The notes: generated from the sequence alone by a model not told the origin. 13,553 bases of DNA from an uncultured Clostridia bacterium (GCA_946059285.1 CAMGMW010000012.1:1-13553); one strand, 5' to 3'. Shown: positions 1-7,277, counted from the first letter of the stretch. A program made the numbers and translations.

Positions 1-464
1 TTGATATGCTGCTGGCTGAGCGGTTCGGCATGGAGTACACCGACGTGGACGGCCAGAAGAAGCGGCCCTATATCATCCACCGCACCTCCCTTGGCTGCTA
101 CGAGCGGACGCTGGCCTACCTGATTGAGAAGTACGCCGGCGCGCTGCCCCTGTGGATGATGCCCACGCAGGTCAAGGTATTGCCGATTACGGACCGCACG
201 CATGGATTTGCGGAGCAGGTGGTTGAAAAGCTGAGCGCTGCCGGCATTCGCGTCGAAGGCGACTACCGCAGTGAAAAGCTCGGCTACAAGATCCGTGAGG
301 CACAGATGCAGAAAATCCCGTATATGCTGGTTGTCGGCGACAAGGAAGCCGAAAGCGGCAGCGTTGCCGTGCGTACCCGCGCCGGCGGTGACGAGGGCGT
401 TATGTCCGTGGAGGACTTTATGGCGAAGTGCTTGTACGAGATTGCGACGAAGTCCAAGAAGTAA
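1..464 (+). CDS. thrS: Threonyl-tRNA synthetase, C-terminal part (5' truncated by window edge)
   Basis: This enzyme charges tRNA-Thr with threonine in the cytoplasm. Only the last 153 codons are visible; the frame is open to the left edge, so the ATG at position 6 is internal and not a start. The visible part begins in the class II catalytic domain and contains the motif 3 region (IIHRTSLGCYERTLAYLIE). That is followed by the link into the anticodon-binding domain (YAGALPLWMMPTQVKVLPI), whose Rossmann-like body runs through GIRVEGDYRSEKLGYKIREA and PYMLVVGDKE to the lysine-rich end. This order and spacing match the ThrS C-terminus well. The gene ends 25 bases before a strong hairpin terminator and converges on the ABC exporter operon. 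Nothing about its regulation, such as an upstream T-box, can be seen because the 5' end is missing. Very sure of the family. Confidence 0.97.
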   Translation, partial: DMLLAERFGMEYTDVDGQKKRPYIIHRTSLGCYERTLAYLIEKYAGALPLWMMPTQVKVLPITDRTHGFAEQVVEKLSAAGIRVEGDYRSEKLGYKIREAQMQKIPYMLVVGDKEAESGSVAVRTRAGGDEGVMSVEDFMAKCLYEIATKSKK

Positions 465-489
465 CCTGCTTTCTACTGATAAAATATCA

Positions 490-525
490 AAAACCGCGTG
501 TCGAATCCCATCGACACGCGGTTTT
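490..525. terminator. Bidirectional intrinsic terminator between thrS and the ABC operon
   Basis: A perfect 15-bp stem (490-504 paired with 511-525) encloses a 6-base loop. The outer four pairs are A:T, so each strand ends the stem in a run of U (tttt on +; five T on the - strand, 489-493). It lies 25 bases after the thrS stop. It is also the only convincing terminator downstream of the minus-strand ABC operon, so it probably serves both. The 182 bases between it and the ABC stop at 708 hold only weak hairpins (613-633, 633-650, 693-708) and no gene I can support. Confidence 0.9.
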
Positions 526-707
526 GTCTGCAGAAAAAGTCCTTTGCTGTCATTTTGACCTTGCTGGAAAAGCGAAAATGCGCATTCCTTGCGCTGAAAG
601 AGAGAAAGCTGTGCTTGAGACGGCTTTTCAAGCGCTGCTGAAAAGAGCAGCCGGGAATGTCCATCCAATCACGAGCTTTATTGTTTCGTTGGGCGTTAGG
701 ACGAACG

Positions 708-2432
708 CTATGCTTCGAATTGACTGTTGTACAGTCCGGCGTAAAAGCCGTTTTTTGCCAGCAGTACTTGATGGCTGCCCTGTTCGACGATACTTCCGTC
801 CCGCATGACCAGAATTTGATCGGCTTCCTGAATGGTGGAGAGCCGGTGGGCGACGATAAAGCTGGTGCGGCCCTGCGTTAGCCGGGCAAAGGCCCGCTGA
901 ATCAGAAGCTCCGTACGGGTATCGATGGAGCTGGTCGCCTCGTCCAGAATCAGCATCGGCGGCAGGGACAGCATAATCCGGGCAATGCACAAAAGCTGGC
1001 GCTGCCCCTGTGACAGGGTGCTCTCCTCGCTGATGACGGTATCATAGCCCTGCGGCAACCGTTGGATAAAGCTGTGGCAATGCGCTGCCTTTGCTGCGGC
1101 AATGACTTCTTCTTCTGTCGCGTCGGACTTACCCAACGCAATATTCTCCCGTACCGTACCGGTGCGAAGCCAGGTGTCCTGCAGCACCATGCCGTATTGC
1201 GCCCGCAGGTTTTTCCGGGCGATGCCGTTTACCGGCAGCCCGTCGACAAGGATCCGCCCGGAATCGACATCGTAAAACCGCATTAACAGGTTGATGAGTG
1301 TGGTTTTGCCGCAGCCGGTCGGTCCGACAATCGCAATATGCTGTCCCGGTTGGACCGTCAGATTCAGATCGGTGATCAGCGGGCGTTCGGGACGATAGGA
1401 GAAACAGACGTTTTCAAATGCCACATTACCGCGGCATTCCGCAATATACGCGGCATCGGGCGCGTCGGGCGACTGGGCCTCCGCTTCCATCAGCTCAAAG
1501 ATGCGTGAGGCACAGGCAAGCGCGTTTTGCAGCTCTGTGACCACGCCGCTGATTTCATTGAAGGGCTTGGTATACTGATTCGCGTAGGCGAGGAAGCAGG
1601 AAAGACCGCCGATGCTCAGACCGGAATAAATGCACGCCAGACCGCCGGCAAGCGCCACCAATGCATAGACCAGGCTGTTGAGGAAACGGGTGCACGGGTT
1701 GACCAGAGAGGAGTAGAAGACCGCCCGCAGGGAGGTCTTTTCCAGCCGCGCATTGATTTCATCAAATGCTGCCTCGTTCTCCCGTTCATGGGAAAACGCC
1801 TTTACGACTTTCTGGTTTTGCAACATTTCGCTGACGAAGCCGGTCTGCTCGCCCCGCAGTTCGGACTGGCGTCGGAAGAACGTACCGGTGCGCCGGGCGA
1901 TGAAGCGGGCAACGCACAGGGACAGCGGTGTCACCAGCACAACCACCAGTGTGATCCAGACATCGATCGAAAGCATAAAGCCGATCGTGGCAAGAACGGT
2001 CAGGATTCCGGAAAAGAGCTGAGTAAAGCCCATCAGCAGCCCGTCGGCAAACTGATCAACATCAGAAATCAGCCGGCTGACGGTGTCGCCGTGTGGGTGG
2101 GAATCCAGATACGAAAGCGGCAGAATTTGCAGTTTTCGAAAGGCATCCGCCCGAATGTCCCGCACTACGCGATAGGTAATGCGGTTGTTGCAGACGCCGG
2201 CAAGCCACTGGAATACTGCGGTTATGCCTACCAGAACGGCAATTCGCAGAAGAATCGACACGATGGAAGGAAAATCGACGGCGCCTGCCCCGGCGATGCA
2301 GTCGATGGCGTCACCGACCAAAATGGGGACATAGAGCGATAGCCCAACCGTAGCGGCAGCCAGCAACAAAGAAAGAATCAGAAGCGCCCAATACCGCCTG
2401 ACATAGAGAAGGACCTTTTTCAACGTCTGCAT
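708..2432 (-). CDS. ABC exporter half-transporter with the canonical ATPase site (heterodimer subunit 2)
   Basis: This 574-residue protein fuses a six-helix exporter membrane domain (about 1-310) to an ATP-binding domain (about 335-574), the usual length for a bacterial type IV exporter half. Walker A is GPTGCGKT (370-377), the Q-loop Gln is Q418, the ABC signature is LSQGQ (473-477, Gln for the usual third Gly), Walker B is MLILDE with catalytic E498, and the switch His is H529 (IVAHR). Its site is therefore catalytically complete, while its own signature is the altered one. It pairs with the upstream gene, and the heterodimers of this class (TM287/288, BmrCD, LmrCD) pump drugs, lipids or peptides; the substrate here is unknown. 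I chose the ATG at 2432 because AGGAGG lies 9 bases upstream and the preceding gene stops one base earlier. The open frame runs further upstream, but that part is antisense-like read-in over the neighbour. Confidence 0.94.
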   Translation of the reverse strand: MQTLKKVLLYVRRYWALLILSLLLAAATVGLSLYVPILVGDAIDCIAGAGAVDFPSIVSILLRIAVLVGITAVFQWLAGVCNNRITYRVVRDIRADAFRKLQILPLSYLDSHPHGDTVSRLISDVDQFADGLLMGFTQLFSGILTVLATIGFMLSIDVWITLVVVLVTPLSLCVARFIARRTGTFFRRQSELRGEQTGFVSEMLQNQKVVKAFSHERENEAAFDEINARLEKTSLRAVFYSSLVNPCTRFLNSLVYALVALAGGLACIYSGLSIGGLSCFLAYANQYTKPFNEISGVVTELQNALACASRIFELMEAEAQSPDAPDAAYIAECRGNVAFENVCFSYRPERPLITDLNLTVQPGQHIAIVGPTGCGKTTLINLLMRFYDVDSGRILVDGLPVNGIARKNLRAQYGMVLQDTWLRTGTVRENIALGKSDATEEEVIAAAKAAHCHSFIQRLPQGYDTVISEESTLSQGQRQLLCIARIMLSLPPMLILDEATSSIDTRTELLIQRAFARLTQGRTSFIVAHRLSTIQEADQILVMRDGSIVEQGSHQVLLAKNGFYAGLYNSQFEA

Positions 2433-2433
2433 T

Positions 2434-4161
2434 TCAGGTCGCCTCCTTTTTGTATTGGGAATCATAAATCTCACGGTAGATCTCGCAGGAGGCGAGCAGC
2501 GCCTCGTGGGTTCCGAGTCCCACCTGTGCGCCATTGTCCAGAACAAGAATCTGGTCCGCGTCACGCAGAGAAGAGGTGCGCTGAGATACAATGAAGGTCG
2601 TCGGATGGAAGGGAAGCGCCCGCAGCGCCTTTCGCAGCGCGGCATCCGTTGCGTAGTCCAGAGCGGAGGCGCTGTCATCGAGAATCAAAATCTCCGGCTG
2701 CCGCACCAGTGCGCGTGCGATGGTCAGCCGCTGCCGCTGTCCGCCGGAGAAGTTCTTACCTCCCTCCGCAACCGGTGCATCCAGACCGCCTTTTTCCATG
2801 ACGAAATCATATGCCTGCGCAGCCCGCAGTGCCTCCAGCATTGCCGCGTCGTCGGCATTGCTGTTGCCCCATTGCAGATTGGAACGCACAGTCCCGCGGA
2901 ACAGCACCGCCTTTTGCGGCACAATGCCAACTTTGTTCCGCAGCACTGCGGGATCATAGGCGCGGACATCCAACCCGTCGACCAGCACCGTACCCTGCGT
3001 TGCGGGATAAAGCCCGGGGATGAGCTGCACCAGAGAGCTTTTTCCCGCGCCCGTACCGCCGATGACACCGACGGTCTGCCCGGGCGGCACAGTCAGGCGG
3101 ATGCCTTGCAGCGACTGCCCGCCCGCGCCCTGATAGGTTAAACCGACATCATCAAAAATCACCTTTGCATCGGTTTCGATGCGGGAGGCTTCCACGCGCA
3201 CTGCGGAGGGCACAAGCTCCAGTGTAGCTGCTACCCGGTTGGCGCTGGCGGCCGCTTTCGTCATGGTGATAATGAGGTTGGCAAGCTTGATCAGCTCCAC
3301 CAGAATTTGCGACATATAATTATACAGCGCGATGACGGCGCCCTGTGTCAGAATGCCGCTTTCCACGCGCAGCGCGCCGACGTAGATCAGTGCAATGACG
3401 GCGGCGTTGATGATGACGTAGGTGACGGGATTGAGCAGGGCGGAGATCCGCCCTGCGAAGAGCTGAATTCTTGTCAGTACCTCATTTTTTTCATCGAACC
3501 GGCGAATCTCGCTGTTTTCAATGCCGAAGGCACGGATTACGCGGCTGCCGCTGAGGTTTTCCCGTGTTGCGCCCAGCACGCCGTCCAGAGAGCCCTGTAC
3601 CTGCCGATATTTGGGGATCGTAATCAGGATAATGGCAAAAACCACGGCGGTCAGTACCGGAATGGCGGCGACAAACACAAGCGCAGCCTTTGCATCGATC
3701 GTGAATGCCATGATCATTGCGCCGAAGACAATGAAAGGGGAACGCAAAAACAGCCGCAGTACCATATTGACGCCGTTTTGAAGCTGGTTGATGTCGCTTG
3801 TCATGCGGGTCATCATGGTGGGAGCGCCCATTGCGTCGATATCGGTGTAGGTAAAGGTGTTGATTTTGCGGTACAGCGCGCCGCGGAGATTTTTTGCAAA
3901 GCCGACGGCAGCCTTTGCGGCAAAGTACTGCGCCAGCACAGAACTGAACAGCCCAACGGCTGCCAGCAGCACCAGAACCAGCACATACCGCACCAGTATG
4001 CCTGTGTTACTCGTTTTGATGCCCACGTCAATGATTTGCGCGACTACCATCGGCACCAGCAGATCCAGCAGTGCTTCCAGAAGCTTGAACAGCGGCGCCA
4101 GCACGGATTCTTTTTTATATGCGGATAAATAAGTGAGCAGTCGTTTCACAGCAGCCTCCAT
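2434..4161 (-). CDS. ABC exporter half-transporter with a degenerate ATPase site (heterodimer subunit 1)
   Basis: This 575-residue exporter half has six membrane helices (about 15-310) followed by a nucleotide-binding domain. Walker A is GGTGAGKS (368-375) and the signature is an intact FSGGQ (471-475). Walker B is ILILDD with Asp496 where the catalytic Glu should be, and Gln527 (IVSQR) replaces the switch His. These are the same two substitutions known in the non-hydrolysing subunit of heterodimeric exporters such as TM287/288. Its intact signature should complete the active site of the partner encoded immediately downstream, one base away, with that gene's ribosome binding site inside the last codons here. 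Two ATGs are possible. The one at 4173 has AAAGG touching it and only about 9 bases of leader from the predicted promoter. The one at 4161 has AAAGGA about 11 bases upstream and is preferred. Substrate unknown. Confidence 0.93.
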   Translation of the reverse strand: MEAAVKRLLTYLSAYKKESVLAPLFKLLEALLDLLVPMVVAQIIDVGIKTSNTGILVRYVLVLVLLAAVGLFSSVLAQYFAAKAAVGFAKNLRGALYRKINTFTYTDIDAMGAPTMMTRMTSDINQLQNGVNMVLRLFLRSPFIVFGAMIMAFTIDAKAALVFVAAIPVLTAVVFAIILITIPKYRQVQGSLDGVLGATRENLSGSRVIRAFGIENSEIRRFDEKNEVLTRIQLFAGRISALLNPVTYVIINAAVIALIYVGALRVESGILTQGAVIALYNYMSQILVELIKLANLIITMTKAAASANRVAATLELVPSAVRVEASRIETDAKVIFDDVGLTYQGAGGQSLQGIRLTVPPGQTVGVIGGTGAGKSSLVQLIPGLYPATQGTVLVDGLDVRAYDPAVLRNKVGIVPQKAVLFRGTVRSNLQWGNSNADDAAMLEALRAAQAYDFVMEKGGLDAPVAEGGKNFSGGQRQRLTIARALVRQPEILILDDSASALDYATDAALRKALRALPFHPTTFIVSQRTSSLRDADQILVLDNGAQVGLGTHEALLASCEIYREIYDSQYKKEAT

Positions 4162-4188
4162 AGGATCTTTCATCCTTTATTCGGTAGG

Positions 4189-4217
4189 ATTATAGCACAT
4201 ACAGCAACAATTTTCCA
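4189..4217 (-). promoter_or_regulatory. Extended -10 promoter for the ABC exporter operon
   Basis: On the minus strand TGGAAA (-35, 4/6) stands 17 bases before a perfect TATAAT at 4189-4194, which is preceded by TGC, an extended -10. Transcription should start near 4182, which leaves a short leader before the ATG at 4161 and almost none for the ATG at 4173. This is one of the best housekeeping-type promoters in the window. Confidence 0.75.
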
Positions 4218-4238
4218 TAGAATTGCACGAAATATCCA

Positions 4239-4267
4239 TTGCATCTCCCTGCGGAATCCTTTAAAAT
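4239..4267 (+). promoter_or_regulatory. Possible galK promoter, divergent from the ABC promoter
   Basis: TTGCAT (4239-4244, 3/6) and TAAAAT (4262-4267, 5/6) are separated by 17 bases, putting the start near 4274, about 37 bases before the galK ATG. The -35 is weak and I see no clear operator or catabolite-repression site, so this is only a candidate. If real, it rules out the upstream in-frame starts TTG 4239 and ATG 4266 for galK. Confidence 0.4.
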
Positions 4268-4310
4268 GGAAAGCGAAAAGAACCGTTTTCGGAGAAGGGC
4301 GGTCAATATC

Positions 4311-5495
4311 ATGTACGAAGCGTTAAAGCAGGCTTTTTTCTGTGCCTTCGGAAGACCGGCGCAATGCGTGATTTCCGCGCCCGGACGGACAGAGTTGGGC
4401 GGAAACCACACCGATCATCAGCACGGATGCGTGCTGGCAGGCGCGGTGAGTTTGGACATCACTGCAGCGGCGGCGCGCAACGGTCTGCCGCTGATTCGTG
4501 TGTGCTCGGAAGGATATCCAAAGTGCGAAATCAGCCTTTCCTCGCTGGAGGCTGTCCCGACGGAGATCGGAACCACCGCGGCCCTGGTCCGCGGTGTGGC
4601 GGCCCGCTTTGCCGAACTGGGCTGCCGGATGCAGGGCTTTGATGCCTATGTGACCTCCCGTGTGCTGCCCGGCAGCGGTCTGTCCTCCTCGGCGGCGTTT
4701 GAGGTGCTGATAGCCTGCGTTTGCAACCACCTTTTGTGCGGCGGGAAGAAAAGCGCCGTAGAGCTGGCGCAGATCGGGCAGTATGCGGAAAATGTCTACT
4801 TTGGCAAGCCCTGCGGGTTAATGGATCAGACCGCGTCCGCTGTGGGCGGTATCGTCAGCATCGATTTTGCCGTTCCGGAGCAGCCTGCGGTCGAACGGAT
4901 TCCGTTTGATTTTTCTGCTTGCGGCTATGCCCTGTGCATCATCGACTCCGGTTCGGACCATGCGGACCTGACAAGCGAATACGCCGCCGTTCCTGATGAG
5001 TTGCAGCAGGTCTGCCGCTGCTTCGGCAAGTCCTATCTGCGGCAGGTATCGGAGACGGAGTTTTATGCGCGGCTGCCCGAGGTGCGTGCGTGCGCCGGAG
5101 ACCGCGCCGTTATGCGGGCCATGCATGTTTTTGAGGAGAACAAGCGGGTCGCACGGCAGGTCGCCGCATTGCGTGAGAACCGTTTTGCGGACTTTCTGCA
5201 AGAGGTTTCCGTTTCCGGACGCTCTTCCTGGATGTATCTGCAAAACGTCATTCCCGGCGGAAGAACACAACGGCAGGAGCTTGCCTTTGCATTGGCGCTG
5301 ACAGAGCATTTACTGCGGGGAAGAGGCGCGTTCCGCATCCATGGCGGAGGCTTTGCCGGGACGGTTCAGGCGTTTGTGCCCAATGCGCTGCTGGAGGAAT
5401 TCAGAGATGGGATCGACAGCGTACTGGGAGAGGGCGCGTGCCGTGTTTTAACCATAAGCAGACGGGGTGCGGCGCTGCTGGAGGACTGCCGATGA
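4311..5495 (+). CDS. galK: Galactokinase
   Basis: This protein phosphorylates D-galactose at C1 with ATP, the first committed step of the Leloir pathway, in the cytoplasm. It has 394 residues and belongs to the GHMP kinase fold. The galactokinase signature appears in its clostridial form, APGRTELGGNHTDHQHG (23-39), where classical enzymes read GRVNLIGEHTDY. The ATP-binding GHMP motif is LPGSGLSSSAA (119-129), the catalytic Asp is D172 in GLMDQ, and motif 3 is HGGGFAG (344-350). The start at 4311 is chosen because family members begin shortly before this signature and AGAAGGG lies upstream; in-frame starts at 4239 (TTG) and 4266 (ATG) would add an atypical basic leader. The gene overlaps the galT remnant by ATGA, so the two were built to be translated together. 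It is rich in Cys (17 in 394). Without a working galT here, its product galactose-1-phosphate has no outlet at this locus. Confidence 0.95.
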   Translation: MYEALKQAFFCAFGRPAQCVISAPGRTELGGNHTDHQHGCVLAGAVSLDITAAAARNGLPLIRVCSEGYPKCEISLSSLEAVPTEIGTTAALVRGVAARFAELGCRMQGFDAYVTSRVLPGSGLSSSAAFEVLIACVCNHLLCGGKKSAVELAQIGQYAENVYFGKPCGLMDQTASAVGGIVSIDFAVPEQPAVERIPFDFSACGYALCIIDSGSDHADLTSEYAAVPDELQQVCRCFGKSYLRQVSETEFYARLPEVRACAGDRAVMRAMHVFEENKRVARQVAALRENRFADFLQEVSVSGRSSWMYLQNVIPGGRTQRQELAFALALTEHLLRGRGAFRIHGGGFAGTVQAFVPNALLEEFRDGIDSVLGEGACRVLTISRRGAALLEDCR

Positions 5496-6049
5496 ATGAG
5501 ATGATCTGGTCGTTGACGGAATATGCCCTCCGTGCGGGGCTGATCCGGCAGGAGGACCGCATTTGGGCGGTCAACCGTTTGCTGGAGGTTTTACAACTGG
5601 AATCGGCGGAGAGGGTGGAGCCGTTGGCGCTGCCACTGCATGAAATTCTGTCCGCGCTGACACAGGACGCGGTACGGCGGGGAATCGTAGAGGACACGTT
5701 GACCGACCGGGAGCTGTTTGATACAAGGCTGATGGGCGTGCTGACCCCGCCGCCGCACGAGGTTCGGGATATGTTCCGCCGCCTCTATGCGCAGCAGCCG
5801 CAGCGGGCAACAGATTGGTTTTATCGCTTTTCACAGGACACAAACTATATCCGACGGGATCGGATTGCCCGGGATCAGAGATGGACATACGAAGGAAAGT
5901 ATGGTATACTGTACCAGAGCTTTAAAGCTTATTATCCTAATCGCGCCGTATTTGAGCAGGTGTTGGAGGATGCCGCTGTCTACCGCAGAACGGAAACGGG
6001 CAGACAGGCGTTTTTGCGATTTACGGAATACGTCAATTACCGACGCTGA
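5492..6049 (+). pseudogene. galT: Galactose-1-phosphate uridylyltransferase (class II) remnant with internal deletion
   Basis: A full class II GalT has roughly 490-500 residues and swaps UMP between UDP-glucose and galactose-1-phosphate. This frame encodes only 185. Residues 1-138 match the family N-terminus (LFDTRLMGVLTP, ATDWFYRFSQDTNYIRRDRI). Residues about 151-185 match the extreme C-terminus (VFEQVLEDAAVYRRTETG, FLRF). Everything between is absent, including the class II signature with the active-site histidines (DLPIVGGSILSHDHFQGG). About 12 codons of AT-rich sequence (5906-5941) bridge the two ends, and the frame stays open. The start is intact: ATG overlaps the galK stop as ATGA, with GGAGG 7 bases upstream. 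The product could still be made but should be inactive as a uridylyltransferase. A genuine deletion, a strain-level variant or an assembly collapse are all possible. Confidence 0.85.
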
Positions 6050-6065
6050 TGCAAGGAGGGAACAT

Positions 6066-7064
6066 ATGAAGATTTTAATCACCGGCGGTGCCGGGTATAT
6101 CGGCAGTCATACCTGTGTGGAGCTGCTGCAGGCGGGCTATGAGACGGTGGTGCTGGATGACATGTCCAATGCAAAGCCGGAGGTGATCGACAGGATCGAA
6201 AAAATCACGGGCATTCGACCCGCGTTCTATCCGTATGATCTGAAGAAAAAGGAAGCGGTCCGCCAGGTGTTCCGGGAGAATGCCATCGACGCGGTCATCC
6301 ACTTCGCCGGTTTTAAGGCGGTTGGAGAAAGCTGCCGCATTCCGCTGGCATACTACAGAAATAATTTGGACGGCACCATGACACTGCTGGAGGTCATGGA
6401 GGAATTCGGCTGCAAAAAGCTGGTGTTTTCCTCCTCCGCCACGGTCTACGGACCGGAAAATCCCGTGCCTTATGCGGAGTCTATGCCGGCGCATGTGGCG
6501 ACCAATCCATACGGCTGGACCAAGGTCATGATCGAACAGATTCTGCGGGATTATGTGACGGCAAATCCGGACTTCTGCGCGGTTCTGCTGCGCTATTTCA
6601 ATCCCATCGGTGCGCACGAATCGGGACTTTTGGGAGACGATCCCAACGGCATCCCCAACAATCTGATGCCATATATCGCACGGGTGGCTGCCGGGCGCCT
6701 GGATCACCTGACGGTGTTCGGCAATGACTATCCCACGCCGGACGGCACGGGCGTGCGGGATTATTTGCATGTGGTGGATCTGGCGAAGGGACATTTGAAA
6801 GCGCTGGAGTATGCGATGGGGCATACGGGCGCGGAGGCGGTGAACCTCGGCACCGGACATGGTGTGAGTGTTTTGGAGCTGGTGCACACGTTTGAACGGG
6901 TCAACGGAAAAAAGGTGCCGTATGTGATCGGCGGACGGCGGGACGGCGATTTGGCACGCTGTTGGGCGGATGTGGAAAAGTCAAAAACGCTGCTGGACTG
7001 GACGGCGGAAAAGTCCGTAGAGGACATGTGCCGCGACAGCTGGAATTTCGTAAAAAACACGTAA
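6066..7064 (+). CDS. galE: UDP-glucose 4-epimerase
   Basis: This protein interconverts UDP-galactose and UDP-glucose using tightly bound NAD. It also supplies UDP-galactose for glycan synthesis, which can keep it useful without the rest of the pathway. It has 332 residues, normal length. It is a short-chain dehydrogenase fold with the NAD-binding GGAGYIGSHT at 7-16, HFAGFKAVGES at 79-89, the active-site Ser in FSSSATVYG (S124), and the catalytic pair Y149 and K153 (YGWTK). NPIGAHESG and the C-terminal RRDGD and CWAD segments are also typical of GalE. The ATG at 6066 has AAGGAGGG just upstream and follows the galT remnant by 16 bases, so it is the last gene of the galK-galT-galE operon. No terminator with a U-run follows directly; the next good one is at 7248-7277. 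Confidence 0.97.
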   Translation: MKILITGGAGYIGSHTCVELLQAGYETVVLDDMSNAKPEVIDRIEKITGIRPAFYPYDLKKKEAVRQVFRENAIDAVIHFAGFKAVGESCRIPLAYYRNNLDGTMTLLEVMEEFGCKKLVFSSSATVYGPENPVPYAESMPAHVATNPYGWTKVMIEQILRDYVTANPDFCAVLLRYFNPIGAHESGLLGDDPNGIPNNLMPYIARVAAGRLDHLTVFGNDYPTPDGTGVRDYLHVVDLAKGHLKALEYAMGHTGAEAVNLGTGHGVSVLELVHTFERVNGKKVPYVIGGRRDGDLARCWADVEKSKTLLDWTAEKSVEDMCRDSWNFVKNT

Positions 7065-7076
7065 TAAGCCAGAGCG

Positions 7077-7238
7077 TCCAAAGCCCTTCCGGTGAAGGCT
7101 TTCGGAGGGAAGATCGCGTGAAAGAAAACCGTCCAATCAAGGTCGTTTTCTGAGTGTTTCGGTTCAGAAAACGGCGTGGCAGCTCGCCGAAAAGACTTTT
7201 TCGACAAGCTGAAGTGAGGAGCGCATTGCAAAATGCGC
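7077..7238. other. Hairpin-rich spacer downstream of galE
   Basis: This part of the 299-base gap between galE and rsmI holds three hairpins. The first, around 7080-7105, is an AAGCC/GGCTT stem with one bulge. The second is a perfect 10-bp inverted repeat at 7144-7153 and 7164-7173. The third is a 7-bp stem at 7221-7227/7232-7238 closed by a GCAA tetraloop. A third copy of AGAAAAC at 7123-7129 could pair with 7145-7151 instead of 7166-7172, giving two mutually exclusive folds. None is followed by a U-run, so these are not ordinary terminators. An 11-codon frame (GTG 7118 to TGA 7153) with GGAGG 9 bases upstream also lies here. The layout resembles a dispersed intergenic repeat, but only one copy is in view. 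Confidence 0.45.
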
Positions 7239-7247
7239 CATAAAAAG

Positions 7248-7277
7248 GCAGACACACGGAAATTACCGTGTGTCTGC
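7248..7277. terminator. Intrinsic terminator between galE and rsmI
   Basis: A perfect 12-bp stem (7248-7259 with 7266-7277) has a 6-base A/T loop. On the minus strand it is followed after one C by five T (7242-7246), a proper terminator for rsmI. On the plus strand the tail is TTCTTCATT, weaker but plausible for the gal operon. Confidence 0.8.

Noticed and set aside
526..707. Possible small gene or second terminator downstream of the ABC operon
   Set aside because: Only short hairpins without U-runs and no frame with a ribosome binding site and a plausible product; the terminator at 490-525 already serves this junction.
1527..2342. 271-codon plus-strand open frame
   Set aside because: It lies wholly antisense to the ABC transporter gene, has no family resemblance and a Gln/Asp/His-rich composition typical of reverse-complement reading of GC-rich coding DNA.
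2433..2678. N-terminal extension of the second ABC subunit to 2678
   Set aside because: This section overlaps the end of the upstream ABC gene in another frame and gives an Arg-rich sequence foreign to the family; the ATG at 2432 has an ideal ribosome binding site.
3307..4128. 273-codon plus-strand open frame
   Set aside because: Antisense to the other ABC gene, rich in His, Gln and Cys, with no ribosome binding site or recognisable domain; a shadow frame.
5787..6065. Extended galE frame starting at 5787
   Set aside because: It overlaps the galT remnant, and the NAD-binding motif that opens GalE proteins begins right after the ATG at 6066, which has a strong ribosome binding site.
6075..6887. 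270-codon minus-strand open frame
   Set aside because: Antisense to galE, which is fully supported by motifs and length; no domain in the antisense product.
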